From IMG/VR virus record IMGVR_UViG_3300043446_005562, positions 62,001 through 126,000 of that record: a DNA stretch of 64,000 bases; one strand, 5' to 3'. A model generated the notes under the pieces. The model was not told the DNA's origin, searched no databases, and saw only the letters and a program-made list of their open reading frames with translations. A program made the position numbers and the translations under genes. The DNA is from a virus. Shown one piece after another: positions 25,101 to 33,061 of the stretch; the stretch's first letter is position 1, and each line of letters starts with the position of its first letter.

Positions 25101-28100
25101 CGTACCCGAAGAGCCTGAGCTACCGGATGTACCAGATGAACCGCTTGATCCAGATGTTCCGGAAGATCCACTAGTTCCTGAAGAACCACTTGAACCTGAA
25201 GTTCCGCTACTTCCTGATGAACCTGCTGTACCAGAGCTGCCAGATGTTCCAGAAGATCCTGAGCTTCCGGAAGTGCCAGAGGATCCACTAGAACCTGAGG
25301 TTCCTGAGCTTCCGCTAGTTCCTGAAGAACCCGAAGTTCCGCTAGAACCGGAACTACCTGCTGTACCGGAACTTCCACTAGTTCCTGACGTACCTGAGCT
25401 ACCAGATGTACCGGCTGATCCACTTGTTCCAGAAGAACCGCTTGAGCCCGAAGTTCCGCTAGATCCACTTAAACCTGATGTTCCAGAGCTTCCACTAGTT
25501 CCTGACGAACCACTTGAGCCCGATGTTCCTGACGAACCGCTTGTTCCGGAGCTACCTGAAGTCCCGGCGCTACCGCTGGTCCCTGATGAGCCTGAGCTTC
25601 CACTAGTTCCACTTGAGCCGGATGAGCCAGAGCTTCCCGATGTTCCAGAAGAACCACTAGAACCAGAAGTTCCTGACGAACCGCTAGTTCCTGAAGTACC
25701 ACCACCTACTATGAGATGTGCATGAAAGAACGTTTGAGAGCGTTGATTACTTCCGAAAATAGTGATATTGCTTGAATTTCCACTGTATACTGTGAAATCT
25801 ACATAATCGGTTGTACCGTTCATGTAAATTATTTTATCGTTACCCTGTGTTAAACCAACTGTTGTTGTTATTTGATTTTGCCAAATCGCCTCTTGGCTAT
25901 TTCCATTCTTACGAATTTGCGAATTGTATTGATTTGTGGTTATAGCGCCAGGATCAAATAAAACTTGTAGAGTTATTTGATAATACCCTGAAATGGTCGG
26001 TTTAAATTGATAGGTTGACTGATTCCACCAGTTATTTGGATCAAAATCATCAATGAATTGGATTACAGTATCGCTATTAGGTGTTACTGTTTGGTTAGCA
26101 GCTAGGTAACCCTGAACAACATAATTAGAGGCAACTAAACCAGTTGGAGAAGTTCCACTAGTTCCAGAAGAACCGGAAGATCCGGATGTTCCGCTTGAAC
26201 CTGATGAGCCAGACGTTCCAGAGCTTCCCGATGTACCAGAGCTTCCGCTAGTTCCAGATGAACCTGAACTACCGCTGGTACCGCTTGAACCAGAACTACC
26301 TGACGTACCCGAACTACCCGAAGAGCCAGATGTTCCACTTGAACCTGAAGTTCCGGCGCTACCGCTTGTTCCAGAAGAACCGCTAGTTCCGGAGCTACCG
26401 CTAGAACCTGAAGTTCCAGAAGAACCCGCTGTTCCAGAAGATCCACTGCTACCTGAAGTTCCTGAAGAACCGCTTGACCCTGATGTTCCAGAGCTTCCAC
26501 TTGTTCCACTACTTCCTGATGAGCCAGATGTTCCTGAAGAACCACTACTTCCACTTGTTCCTGAACTACCTGATGTACCACTACTTCCTGATGTTCCAGA
26601 GCTTCCGCTTGTTCCACTTGAACCTGAAGAGCCTGAAGTTCCGCTTGAGCCAGATGTTCCTGACGAACCGCTTGAGCCCGAAGTTCCAGACGAGCCAGAT
26701 GTTCCTGACGAACCGCTAGTTCCTGAGCTTCCTGATGTTCCTGAAGAACCTGAGCTTCCAGAAGTTCCTGATGAACCACTTGTTCCTGATGAACCGCTTG
26801 TTCCTGAAGAGCCCGATGTTCCGGAAGATCCACTTGAACCTGAGGTTCCAGATGTTCCGCTTGCGCCGCTTGCGCCGCTAGTACCAGAAGTCCCGGATGA
26901 CCCTGAGCTTCCAGAAGTTCCTGAACTGCCTGAAGAACCTGATGAACCTGAGCTTCCTGAAGTACCACTTGAGCCAGACGTTCCCGAAGAGCCCGATGTT
27001 CCAGAAGATCCTGAACTTCCGCTAGTTCCTGAAGAGCCTGAACTACCGCTGGTACCGCTTGAACCAGAACTACCTGACGTACCTGAGCTTCCGGAAGTTC
27101 CAGAAGAGCCTGAGGTACCACTACTACCACTCGAACCTGAGGTACCAGATGAACCCGAAGTTCCTGACGAACCGCTTGAGCCTGACGTACCACTACTACC
27201 GGATGAACCTGAAGTACCTGAACTACCACTAGTTCCTGAAGAACCGGCTGTTCCAGATGAACCAGAGCTTCCGCTAGTTCCCGAAGAACCTGAGCTGCCT
27301 GAAGTACCAGAAGAACCGGATGATCCACTTGAACCAGATGTTCCCGAAGAACCCGAGCTTCCACTGGTTCCTGAACTACCAGAGGTTCCTGAACTGCCTG
27401 AAGAACCTGACGTACCTGAACTACCAGAGGTTCCACTAGAACCTGAAGTTCCTGAGCTGCCGCTTGAACCTGAAGTTCCCGAAGAACCTGAGCTTCCAGA
27501 AGTTCCTGAGCTGCCTGATGTTCCCGACGATCCTGAACTACCAGAGGTTCCACTTGAACCTGAAGTACCTGAGCTGCCTGATGTTCCGGATGAACCTGAG
27601 CTTCCACTAGTTCCACTAGAACCTGAAGTTCCCGAAGAACCTGAGCTTCCAGAAGTTCCTGAGCTGCCTGATGTTCCCGACGTACCCGAAGAACCTGAAG
27701 TTCCGCTAGAACCTGATGTACCTGAGCTGCCTGATGTTCCAGATGAACCTGAGCTTCCACTAGTTCCACTAGAACCTGATGTACCAGAGCTGCCGCTTGT
27801 TCCCGAAGAGCCTGACGTACCCGAAGAACCTGAAGTTCCGCTAGAACCTGATGTACCTGAACTGCCTGATGTTCCAGAGCTTCCAGATGTACCAGATGAA
27901 CCTGAAGTTCCGGCAACTTGGCCTACTGAAGTCAATACAAATGAATAATATGAATTGCCTTCCGTGTAAAAATCGATTGAGTGAGCATTGTTATCTAAAT
28001 TATTAAGATAGATTCTGACTCTCATTCGGTCAGTTGGATTAATAGTGGTTGTCGGTAAAGTTATGTCTAGCGTATTTTCAGCTGGCACAACGGCTGACAC

Positions 28101-29666
28101 CCAATCTAATAATTGAAGACCTGTGCTACCTATTAAGGTATTATATGAATTTCCTGCACTATCGCATAAATCGATTTGTGCATAGACCTCAATACTATCG
28201 TTTGAGGCCTGTTTAAGTAAATGAAGATGAAATCTTTGAGTTCCTCCAGGAATAACTGCAAATCCTAATTGATCGGTAATGTATTCTTGAACAAGAACAT
28301 TCATGGCATTGCCGGATAAAGCAGTTGTCTTTATTTGTTGGGCGGCACCAGACGGAGTGATTTCTAATTTCTTAAGTCCTGAAATACTTGAACTTACTGA
28401 TTGATTGAAATAATATACTTGGCCGGCTGATATACCTTGCGGACCAGTTGCGCCAGATGTTCCTGAAGAACCTGATGTGCCAGAGCTGCCAGATGTTCCT
28501 GAAGAACCTGAGCTGCCGCTAGTTCCACTTGAGCCTGAAGAACCGGATGTTCCAGAGCTTCCGCTTGTTCCTGACGAACCGGAGCTACCGGATGTTCCCG
28601 AAGAGCCAGAGGTTCCACTTGAACCTGAAGTACCTGAGCTTCCTGATGTTCCAGAAGATCCTGAACTACCACTAGTTCCGCTAGATCCTGAAGAACCGGA
28701 TGTTCCGGATGAACCGTCTATACCAGAGGTTCCCGAAGAACCTGAAGTGCCTGAACTTCCTGATGTTCCAGAACTGCCAGACGAACCAGAGGTTCCACTT
28801 GAACCTGAAGTACCAGACGAACCGGATTCCCCACTTGTACCAGATGAACCTGAAGTTCCAGATGAACCGTCTATTCCGCTTGTTCCAGAAGAGCCGCTAG
28901 TACCAGAAGAACCAGACTCTCCGCTTGTACCTGAAGAACCTGAAGTCCCAGATGAACCTGAACTTCCAGAAGTTCCGCTAGAGCCAGACGTTCCGCTTGA
29001 ACCAGAACTGCCTGATGTACCAGAAGAACCTGAAGTTCCACTTGATGTTGATATACTTCCTAAAGTTTGACCTATATAATAAAATCCTCTGATGTATGGA
29101 TTTACGCTACCGTAGGTTGTCTGCAAATAGGTTACCATTGAATCCGATAAAAGAAGTAATCCATTATCGTAATTGAATACCCAGCTTACTTCTGAACCAG
29201 CATTCGTTGTTGTAGCAATTTGCGTGCCACCGGCAGTAGGATCGCCGTTCCAAAATTCAGCAGTCCATCCAATTGATGGTGAACCGTTTGCTTGTAAAAT
29301 CTTTTGAGGTTGAATCCAATCTAGGATTTGGGTTGTAATATCGCCGTATGTTGAGGCAGCGACCCATGTTGTGTTATTACCAGTTATGACTTGCGTTAAT
29401 CTTACGGCATTTCCACTAGAATAGGCATTTTCAACTATACCGTCAAGCGGATTGCCTGAGCCCAATAGGGCAAGAGCAGCTGCTTTATTTGCAACTGGAT
29501 TAGCTTTGACCTGATCAAATTGAGTTAGAACCCGATCGGCAGAAATATTTGGATTGAATGCAAATTTTGCTTCATACCAATTGAAGTTTGAGGCTGAATC
29601 TATTACGTTCGCAGCCTGGACCTTAAATACGAGTTTTAACCTTTCATTATCGGTATATCCAGCCAT
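22122..29666 (-). CDS. Giant collagen-like Ser/Thr fibre protein with beta-helix end
   Basis: A 2514-residue protein with alternating globular and Gly-X-Y parts. Residues 1 to about 208 form a head with a segment resembling other fibre heads. Repeat 1 spans about 208-405 and includes charged triplets GES and GID. A jelly-roll-like domain starts at GPQGISAGQVYYF (about 405-588). Repeat 2 spans about 588-1170. A second jelly-roll or C1q-like domain spans about 1172-1320 (SGYYQITLQVLF). Repeat 3 spans about 1320-2190. The end (about 2190-2514) looks like a right-handed beta-helix: LFVDPNGNNTTAQLG, then repeated short strands ending in asparagine-rich turns, as in pectate-lyase-like phage depolymerase or receptor-binding folds. 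It lacks an S74 domain. It lies 32 bases upstream of the 2810-residue fibre gene and probably forms a second trimeric fibre. Confidence 0.85.
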   Translation of the reverse strand: MAGYTDNERLKLVFKVQAANVIDSASNFNWYEAKFAFNPNISADRVLTQFDQVKANPVANKAAALALLGSGNPLDGIVENAYSSGNAVRLTQVITGNNTTWVAASTYGDITTQILDWIQPQKILQANGSPSIGWTAEFWNGDPTAGGTQIATTTNAGSEVSWVFNYDNGLLLLSDSMVTYLQTTYGSVNPYIRGFYYIGQTLGSISTSSGTSGSSGTSGSSGSSGTSGSSGTSGSSGSSGTSGSSGTSGESGSSGTSGSSGTSGIDGSSGTSGSSGTSGESGSSGTSGSSGTSGSSGSSGTSGSSGTSGSSGTSGIDGSSGTSGSSGSSGTSGSSGSSGTSGSSGTSGSSGTSGSSGTSGSSGSSGTSGSSGTSGSSGSSGTSGSSGSSGTSGSSGTSGSSGTSGATGPQGISAGQVYYFNQSVSSSISGLKKLEITPSGAAQQIKTTALSGNAMNVLVQEYITDQLGFAVIPGGTQRFHLHLLKQASNDSIEVYAQIDLCDSAGNSYNTLIGSTGLQLLDWVSAVVPAENTLDITLPTTTINPTDRMRVRIYLNNLDNNAHSIDFYTEGNSYYSFVLTSVGQVAGTSGSSGTSGSSGTSGSSGTSGSSGTSGSSGTSGSSGTSGSSGTSGSSGTSGSSGSSGTSGSSGTSGSSGTSGSSGTSGTSGSSGTSGSSGSSGTSGSSGTSGSSGSSGTSGSSGTSGSSGTSGSSGSSGTSGSSGTSGSSGSSGTSGSSGSSGTSGSSGTSGSSGTSGSSGSSGTSGSSGTSGSSGSSGTSGSSGSSGSSGTSGSSGSSGTSGSSGSSGTAGSSGTSGSSGTSGSSGSSGTSGSSGSSGTSGSSGTSGSSGSSGTSGSSGTSGSSGTSGSSGSSGTSGSSGSSGTSGSSGSSGTSGSSGTSGSSGTSGSSGSSGSSGSSGTSGSSGSSGTSGTSGASGASGTSGTSGSSGSSGTSGSSGTSGSSGTSGSSGTSGSSGSSGTSGSSGTSGSSGTSGSSGTSGSSGSSGTSGSSGTSGSSGSSGTSGSSGTSGSSGTSGSSGTSGSSGSSGTSGSSGSSGTSGSSGTSGSSGSSGTSGSSGSSGTAGSSGTSGSSGSSGTSGSSGTSGSAGTSGSSGTSGSSGSSGTSGSSGSSGTSGSSGSSGTSGSSGTSGSSGTSGSSGSSGTSGSSGSSGTSGTSPTGLVASNYVVQGYLAANQTVTPNSDTVIQFIDDFDPNNWWNQSTYQFKPTISGYYQITLQVLFDPGAITTNQYNSQIRKNGNSQEAIWQNQITTTVGLTQGNDKIIYMNGTTDYVDFTVYSGNSSNITIFGSNQRSQTFFHAHLIVGGGTSGTSGSSGTSGSSGSSGTSGSSGSSGSSGTSGSSGSSGTSGSAGTSGSSGTSGSSGTSGSSGSSGTSGSSGTSGLSGSSGTSGSSGSSGTSGSAGTSGSSGTSGTSGSSGTAGSSGSSGTSGSSGTSGSSGTSGSSGSSGTSGSSGSSGTSGSSGTAGSSGSSGTSGSSGSSGTSGSSGTSGSSGSSGTSGSSGSSGTSGSSGTSGSSGTAGSSGTSGSSGSSGTSGSSGSSGTSGSSGSSGTSGSSGTSGSSGSSGSSGTSGSSGTSGSSGTSGSSGSSGTSGSSGSSGTSGSSGSSGTSGSSGSSGTSGSSGTSGSSGTSGSSGSSGTSGSSGSSGTSGSSGTSGSSGSSGTSGSSGTSGSSGTSGSSGSSGTSGSSGSSGTSGSSGTSGSSGTSGSSGSSGTSGSSGTSGSSGTSGSSGSSGTSGSSGTSGSSGTSGSSGSSGTSGSSGTSGSSGSSGTSGSSGSSGTSGSSGTSGSSGSSGTSGSSGSSGTSGSSGTSGSSGSSGTSGSSGSSGTSGSSGSSGTSGSSGSSGTSGSSGTSGSSGTSGSSGTSGSSGSSGTSGSSGSSGTSGSSGTSGSSGTSGSSGSSGTSGSSGTSGSSGSSGTSGSSGSSGTSGSSGTSGSSGSSGTSGSSGTSGSSGSSGTSGSSGTSGSSGTSGSSGSSGTSGSSGSSGTSGSSGTSGSSGTSGSSGTSGSSGSSGTSGSSGSSGTSGSSGTSGSSGSSGTSGSSGSSGTSGSSGTSGSSGSSGTSGSSGTSGSSGSSGTSGSSGTSGSSGSSGTSGSSGSSGTSGSAGTSGSSGSSGTSGSSGTSGSSGSSGTSGSSGTSGSSGTSGSSGSSGTSGSSGTSGSSGSSGTSGSSGTSGTSFQAIGYAQTLFVDPNGNNTTAQLGRLDLPWQTINGALNGLSALGAGSYTIHVFRGAYTESTTVTVSSSYNVSLYFEPGVTLAVSGSAGNTWLTAAELTITGSGRYNSVISVPTMNAIFVANGSLKMNNIKIQVDHSSNGAYAILARYSSLYLENCEIVDTGANNNVYCYLVSLDQSTAYIRGCHFEMYNRRPNSVLTPGTATASSESWMLLDLNSSYTVESRLSIHQTTFASLGLTGGSPNFIYTDPQGTSKGILLDDVYFHTEEVSSYTLFNDNVTHTDDYWIGGTVVSSGQTPFPAGSWNALPPSLSGWANFLVGTNRPR
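23095..25705 (-). repeat. Gly-X-Y (GSS/GTS) tract 3 of the 2514-residue fibre
   Basis: About 870 residues of GSS/GTS triplets between the second globular domain and the beta-helix end, with occasional GTA, GSA and GLS. The word pattern is the same as in the other giant fibre, so the two tracts share an origin or exchange sequence. Confidence 0.88.
26150..27910 (-). repeat. Gly-X-Y (GSS/GTS) tract 2 of the 2514-residue fibre
   Basis: About 585 residues of GSS/GTS triplets. One block near 26850-26890 reads GASGASGTSGTSG, the same interruption that appears in the large tract of the other fibre, which suggests duplication or recombination between the genes. Confidence 0.85.
28450..29045 (-). repeat. 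Gly-X-Y tract 1 with charged GES and GID triplets
   Basis: About 200 residues. Here the GSS/GTS pattern is broken by GES and GID triplets (near 28710-28920), the only charged residues inside any of the long repeats. They may set chain register in a trimer. Confidence 0.8.
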
Positions 29667-29673
29667 TTAATTA

Positions 29674-29892
29674 TTAGTTTATTTCGATACTTTCAGTAGT
29701 TGTAGTGATAGAATTTTCGTCAATTCCGGCATCAAATAGCTGAGCTTGATACTCTGCAATCATGATGTTGAATTCCGATAGGCTGGTTTTAAATACATTT
29801 ACCATCTCATCCGAAACCTTCATACTAAGAGATACTGACTGTTTTTCTTTATCTATTTTTACCTTTAGCTTTTTATCGAAAGTCTTTTCCAT
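29674..29892 (-). CDS. Small hypothetical protein in the fibre operon
   Basis: A 72-residue acidic protein with a basic start (KTFDKKLKVKID), a central helix (VNVFKTSLSEFNIMIAEYQ) and a short Thr-rich end (ITTTTESIEIN). It lies between two fibre genes with 15-base and 7-base gaps. A fibre chaperone or assembly factor would fit the position and size, as in many tail-fibre operons, but no family is recognised. Confidence 0.5.
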   Translation of the reverse strand: MEKTFDKKLKVKIDKEKQSVSLSMKVSDEMVNVFKTSLSEFNIMIAEYQAQLFDAGIDENSITTTTESIEIN

Positions 29893-29907
29893 TGTTTAAA
29901 CTTATTT

Positions 29908-32088
29908 TTAATTAAATGCGACCGTTATTGTGTCAATTTTTATAGCAGAATTACAGATTTGAACCTCAACATAGATTCCGTTTGTTGCATTGAATCCGCC
30001 AAAAGTACCGTTGATTGTACCACCGCTTGATGATCCGAGTCTAATGCCTGGAGTGTCGGTACCTGAAGTGCTACCATCATTGAATGTTCCAAAATCATAT
30101 TCTGCACCATGTAATAATAAAGGTGGCGAACCTGTTCCGGAGTTTCCAACGGTTGCTCCAATCTTTCTAACAAATACTTTTAAGTATTGATTTTGCAGAT
30201 CGCTTAGTGCTGTTCCTACAAACGTTCCGGCGAATACCATTGAAAAACTTGGGATTGGGGTAGAAGATACACCTAGAGTTGTATAGAATAATCTGTAAAA
30301 GCTTGCGTTACCAGTTAACGAAGAGTAATTTGGATTTGCGCCGTTTTTATCAGGTTTAAATGAACTTAGATTTGGTTGAATCGTTGCAGTACTTGGATCG
30401 GTCAAGAAAAATCGATCCGGCCGTACTATTGTTCCGCCAACCACACAGGCTTCCCCGTTTGATAGAGTCGCGGTTGGATCCCAGGAGGTTGTGTAATCTG
30501 AGGCTTTTCTCCATTGTTCATCATTAAAAGTTTCAACGTATTGTGTGCTATTACCTGAAGTTGAGTAAGTATCAACTAGGATTGAATGATTAGTCGATGA
30601 ATTTGCTCCGCCAGTATTCCATGGATCGAATAGGGTTGCAGTCGCAGCCCCACTTGTTCCACGATATCTAAAGCTGGCAGCTGTGATTGTCCAATCCGAG
30701 ATATCATACTGAGCATTTGCATTGTTATAGTAATTGGTCCAACCGGTAAAAGAACCGGAAGATGGACTCCATGCATACTCTGAAATGGTCGGTAGACCGT
30801 AGTTTGCTGCTGTGAATTGAAAATTTTGAGAGGCTGCGCCTGAGCGGCCCTGTGTGTTTGCATTCAAGTTGTCAATATCATCAGTATGAGCATCGAACTT
30901 TGAACCAAGTATGTAATACTCTACACCACTTAGGTGCTTGGTAACAATATTAGCAGACGTACCAGACTCAGAGATTGTGGTTGATGCGGCTCCACCAAAG
31001 CTTGGAGTCGATGGATTCTTGTCTAAGAAAACATCACTTTGTGTGTATGTGAATGTTTGTGCACCGTCCGTTGTTGAATCCGTAACATTGGTAATTACAA
31101 TGTGATATCGACCCCCACTCAAACCGTTTGCGGTTAAAATAGTATCAGCATTTACTGAAACTGAAATGTTTGCTTTGTATTTTAGGCTATCTGCTCCGTA
31201 ATTTGAGATGGTGACTGTGATTCCAGCATTCGCGCCGCTTGATGAGTTTGAACCATCACCAGTTATGGCTGGAGTTGTGTAGGTTGCAAGTAGAGTTGTC
31301 CCGTCAGCGTCATAAACATCAACCGTTATTGTTGAATCCCCGCCCAATCCAGTAACAGCGTTTGCAGTTGAAAAGCTTGGAGTGGTCGATGTGGTTGCTG
31401 ACCGAGTTGAGGCAGCCCAGGTGTTGGTTTTAAAAGGTGAACCTTCTGAAGTTGGCGTACTAATTCTCACGCTGTATCGACTAAGAGATTCGCTTACATA
31501 ACCGGAAGAAGTTCCATCATTTGTGTTAAAATGGCTTGAAAAGGTTGGAGTTGGAATATACACGTTCAGAGTAGTATTGTCTCCAGGCTTTTGATCTGCA
31601 AAAACGTCTGCTCCAACAAAATTTACCTTTGAATAGGTTCCGAGCGAGGTGCCTTCATCGTAAAATTCAATTGCGCCGCCTGATACTGATACATCAACTT
31701 GACCGGAAGTTCCGCTGGTTGACACGGTTATGCCTGAGCCAAAATTAATTATCTGTGTTCCAACTAGCGCGGAAGTTCCATTTGACTGAACCTCTAGCGA
31801 AGAGCCCGCTGCTCCCGATTGAAAAACTGTCCAGTCGCTCAATTGAGTTGAGTCTGTGCCAGGCTCATTTGTTAAAGAATAATAGGTTCCGCTGGTACCG
31901 CTGATTCCAACGCCGACTATCATACCCAAACGACGTCTGTCCTTGGTGATGGCAAGCATTGCAGAAGTATCGTCAACGTTTCGTAGACCGTCCCGACCAT
32001 ACACGGCGTCGGTCACCGCATAGATATCTGTGGTGTCCGTTGGTGCAACTATACCTGTTACTGTAACTGATCCGGTTATTTGACTCAT
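29908..32088 (-). CDS. Tail fibre/appendage protein
   Basis: A 726-residue Ser/Thr/Gly/Asn-rich beta protein. The N-terminal 60 residues (DIYAVTDAVYGRDGLRNV then DRRRLGMIVGV) have the form of a common phage fibre attachment module. About residues 95-145 carry a segment ending VTVSTSGTSGQVDVSVSGG that also appears before the S74 domain of the 2810-residue fibre. Later parts look like Ig-like or lectin-like sandwiches (TITVDVYDADGTTLLATY). It is probably a fibre or adhesin. The gene sits 14 bases after the 299-residue gene and belongs to the same transcript. Confidence 0.65.
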   Translation of the reverse strand: MSQITGSVTVTGIVAPTDTTDIYAVTDAVYGRDGLRNVDDTSAMLAITKDRRRLGMIVGVGISGTSGTYYSLTNEPGTDSTQLSDWTVFQSGAAGSSLEVQSNGTSALVGTQIINFGSGITVSTSGTSGQVDVSVSGGAIEFYDEGTSLGTYSKVNFVGADVFADQKPGDNTTLNVYIPTPTFSSHFNTNDGTSSGYVSESLSRYSVRISTPTSEGSPFKTNTWAASTRSATTSTTPSFSTANAVTGLGGDSTITVDVYDADGTTLLATYTTPAITGDGSNSSSGANAGITVTISNYGADSLKYKANISVSVNADTILTANGLSGGRYHIVITNVTDSTTDGAQTFTYTQSDVFLDKNPSTPSFGGAASTTISESGTSANIVTKHLSGVEYYILGSKFDAHTDDIDNLNANTQGRSGAASQNFQFTAANYGLPTISEYAWSPSSGSFTGWTNYYNNANAQYDISDWTITAASFRYRGTSGAATATLFDPWNTGGANSSTNHSILVDTYSTSGNSTQYVETFNDEQWRKASDYTTSWDPTATLSNGEACVVGGTIVRPDRFFLTDPSTATIQPNLSSFKPDKNGANPNYSSLTGNASFYRLFYTTLGVSSTPIPSFSMVFAGTFVGTALSDLQNQYLKVFVRKIGATVGNSGTGSPPLLLHGAEYDFGTFNDGSTSGTDTPGIRLGSSSGGTINGTFGGFNATNGIYVEVQICNSAIKIDTITVAFN

Positions 32089-32102
32089 TTACTTTTCTTT
32101 TT

Positions 32103-33002
32103 TTATGATACAATCATTGACACTGCGCCAACGAGAGGATTTTTTGATCTAAATACATTATATGTGGTGGTCTGACCAAAATCGTTTGTGATTGATATTG
32201 GCAGATACGTAATATTTCCGCCTCCGCTTGAATAGCCGTCTCCTGAATCTGCAAGCGCAAACGGTAAGCCGTTATAATATATTGAACCCGGTACTCCATA
32301 ACTTGCTGGAATTGCAAGATACTTATAATCATTTGCACTAAATGAATATGTTCCAGCCTTGCCTCCAAGCAATTGTCCATTTGTTAGATTTTTGACGAAT
32401 GACGCGGTTGGAGTTGATGTAGAAGATGAAGTACCCCAATAAACTTTCCAAAACCAATACTTGGTTAAAGAAGAGGCATAGGTGCCGTTCAGAGTATTTG
32501 TGCCGCTGATGCTCCAAGTGTATGAACCGTAAGTGTTTAGGCTAACTGCACTGCCGTAGGTATGAGAGTTGGAACCGTCAGCTGGCTGACCGGTTAAAAG
32601 AGTACCGGTCGTATCAGTAATTACAATTGAATTTGGAGAAACGTTAGAGTCTTGAGTTGAATTCCAGCTAAAGGTTAACGAAGTAGGTAGAGCATCCCCA
32701 ACCTCCAACACGGAGGCTCCGGAAACTCCAAAGCTGCTGAACGCTGGATTTAGGTATGGGTAGAGTAAATAATCCCACATTTGCTGCATTGTTGCCCCGT
32801 TAAAGGTTTGCCCAACAGTAATACCGCCCAGGGCAGATTGAATTGGAGTTAAATTGGTATAGGTGATACTCGCTCCGCCGCCAGCAACATCATTGCTCCA
32901 GGAGAGATTGCCATTGGAATCTATTACTAGAAATCTGGTCTTGGCATTATCCTGGGTGACCCCGCTAAGATCTACCTGTTTTATTTTTAACTTATGGGAC
33001 AT
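32103..33002 (-). CDS. Virion appendage protein, unknown
   Basis: A 299-residue beta-rich protein. The start (HKLKIKQVDLSGVTQDNA, then FLVIDSNGNLSWSNDV) resembles phage fibre heads that fold into a short attachment module. The region after residue 90 looks like one or two Ig-like sandwiches (DALPTSLTFSWNSTQDSN). It opens the fibre sub-operon: a late-type promoter motif is 28 bases upstream. A role as a fibre adaptor or decoration is likely, but no family is recognised. Confidence 0.55.
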   Translation of the reverse strand: MSHKLKIKQVDLSGVTQDNAKTRFLVIDSNGNLSWSNDVAGGGASITYTNLTPIQSALGGITVGQTFNGATMQQMWDYLLYPYLNPAFSSFGVSGASVLEVGDALPTSLTFSWNSTQDSNVSPNSIVITDTTGTLLTGQPADGSNSHTYGSAVSLNTYGSYTWSISGTNTLNGTYASSLTKYWFWKVYWGTSSSTSTPTASFVKNLTNGQLLGGKAGTYSFSANDYKYLAIPASYGVPGSIYYNGLPFALADSGDGYSSGGGNITYLPISITNDFGQTTTYNVFRSKNPLVGAVSMIVS

Positions 33003-33030
33003 ATTAGATTGATACGTTTTTCTCTACAGA

Positions 33031-33040
33031 GTTATTTATC
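33031..33040 (-). promoter_or_regulatory. T4-like late promoter GATAAATAAC
   Basis: On the minus strand this reads GATAAATAAC, 28 bases before the ATG at 33002. It is well placed to drive the fibre cluster (299-aa protein through the fused glycosyltransferase). Confidence 0.65.
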
Positions 33041-33061
33041 AATCCAAAACCGATTAAGAAA

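Noticed and set aside
23149-25725. Plus-strand open frame of 858 codons and the similar ones at 28477-29070 and 15095-16318
   Set aside because: All lie antisense to Gly-X-Y tracts and share the same compositional cause.
13657-33002. Diversity-generating retroelement acting on the fibres
   Set aside because: No reverse transcriptase and no adenine-mutated template/variable repeat pair is seen in the window.
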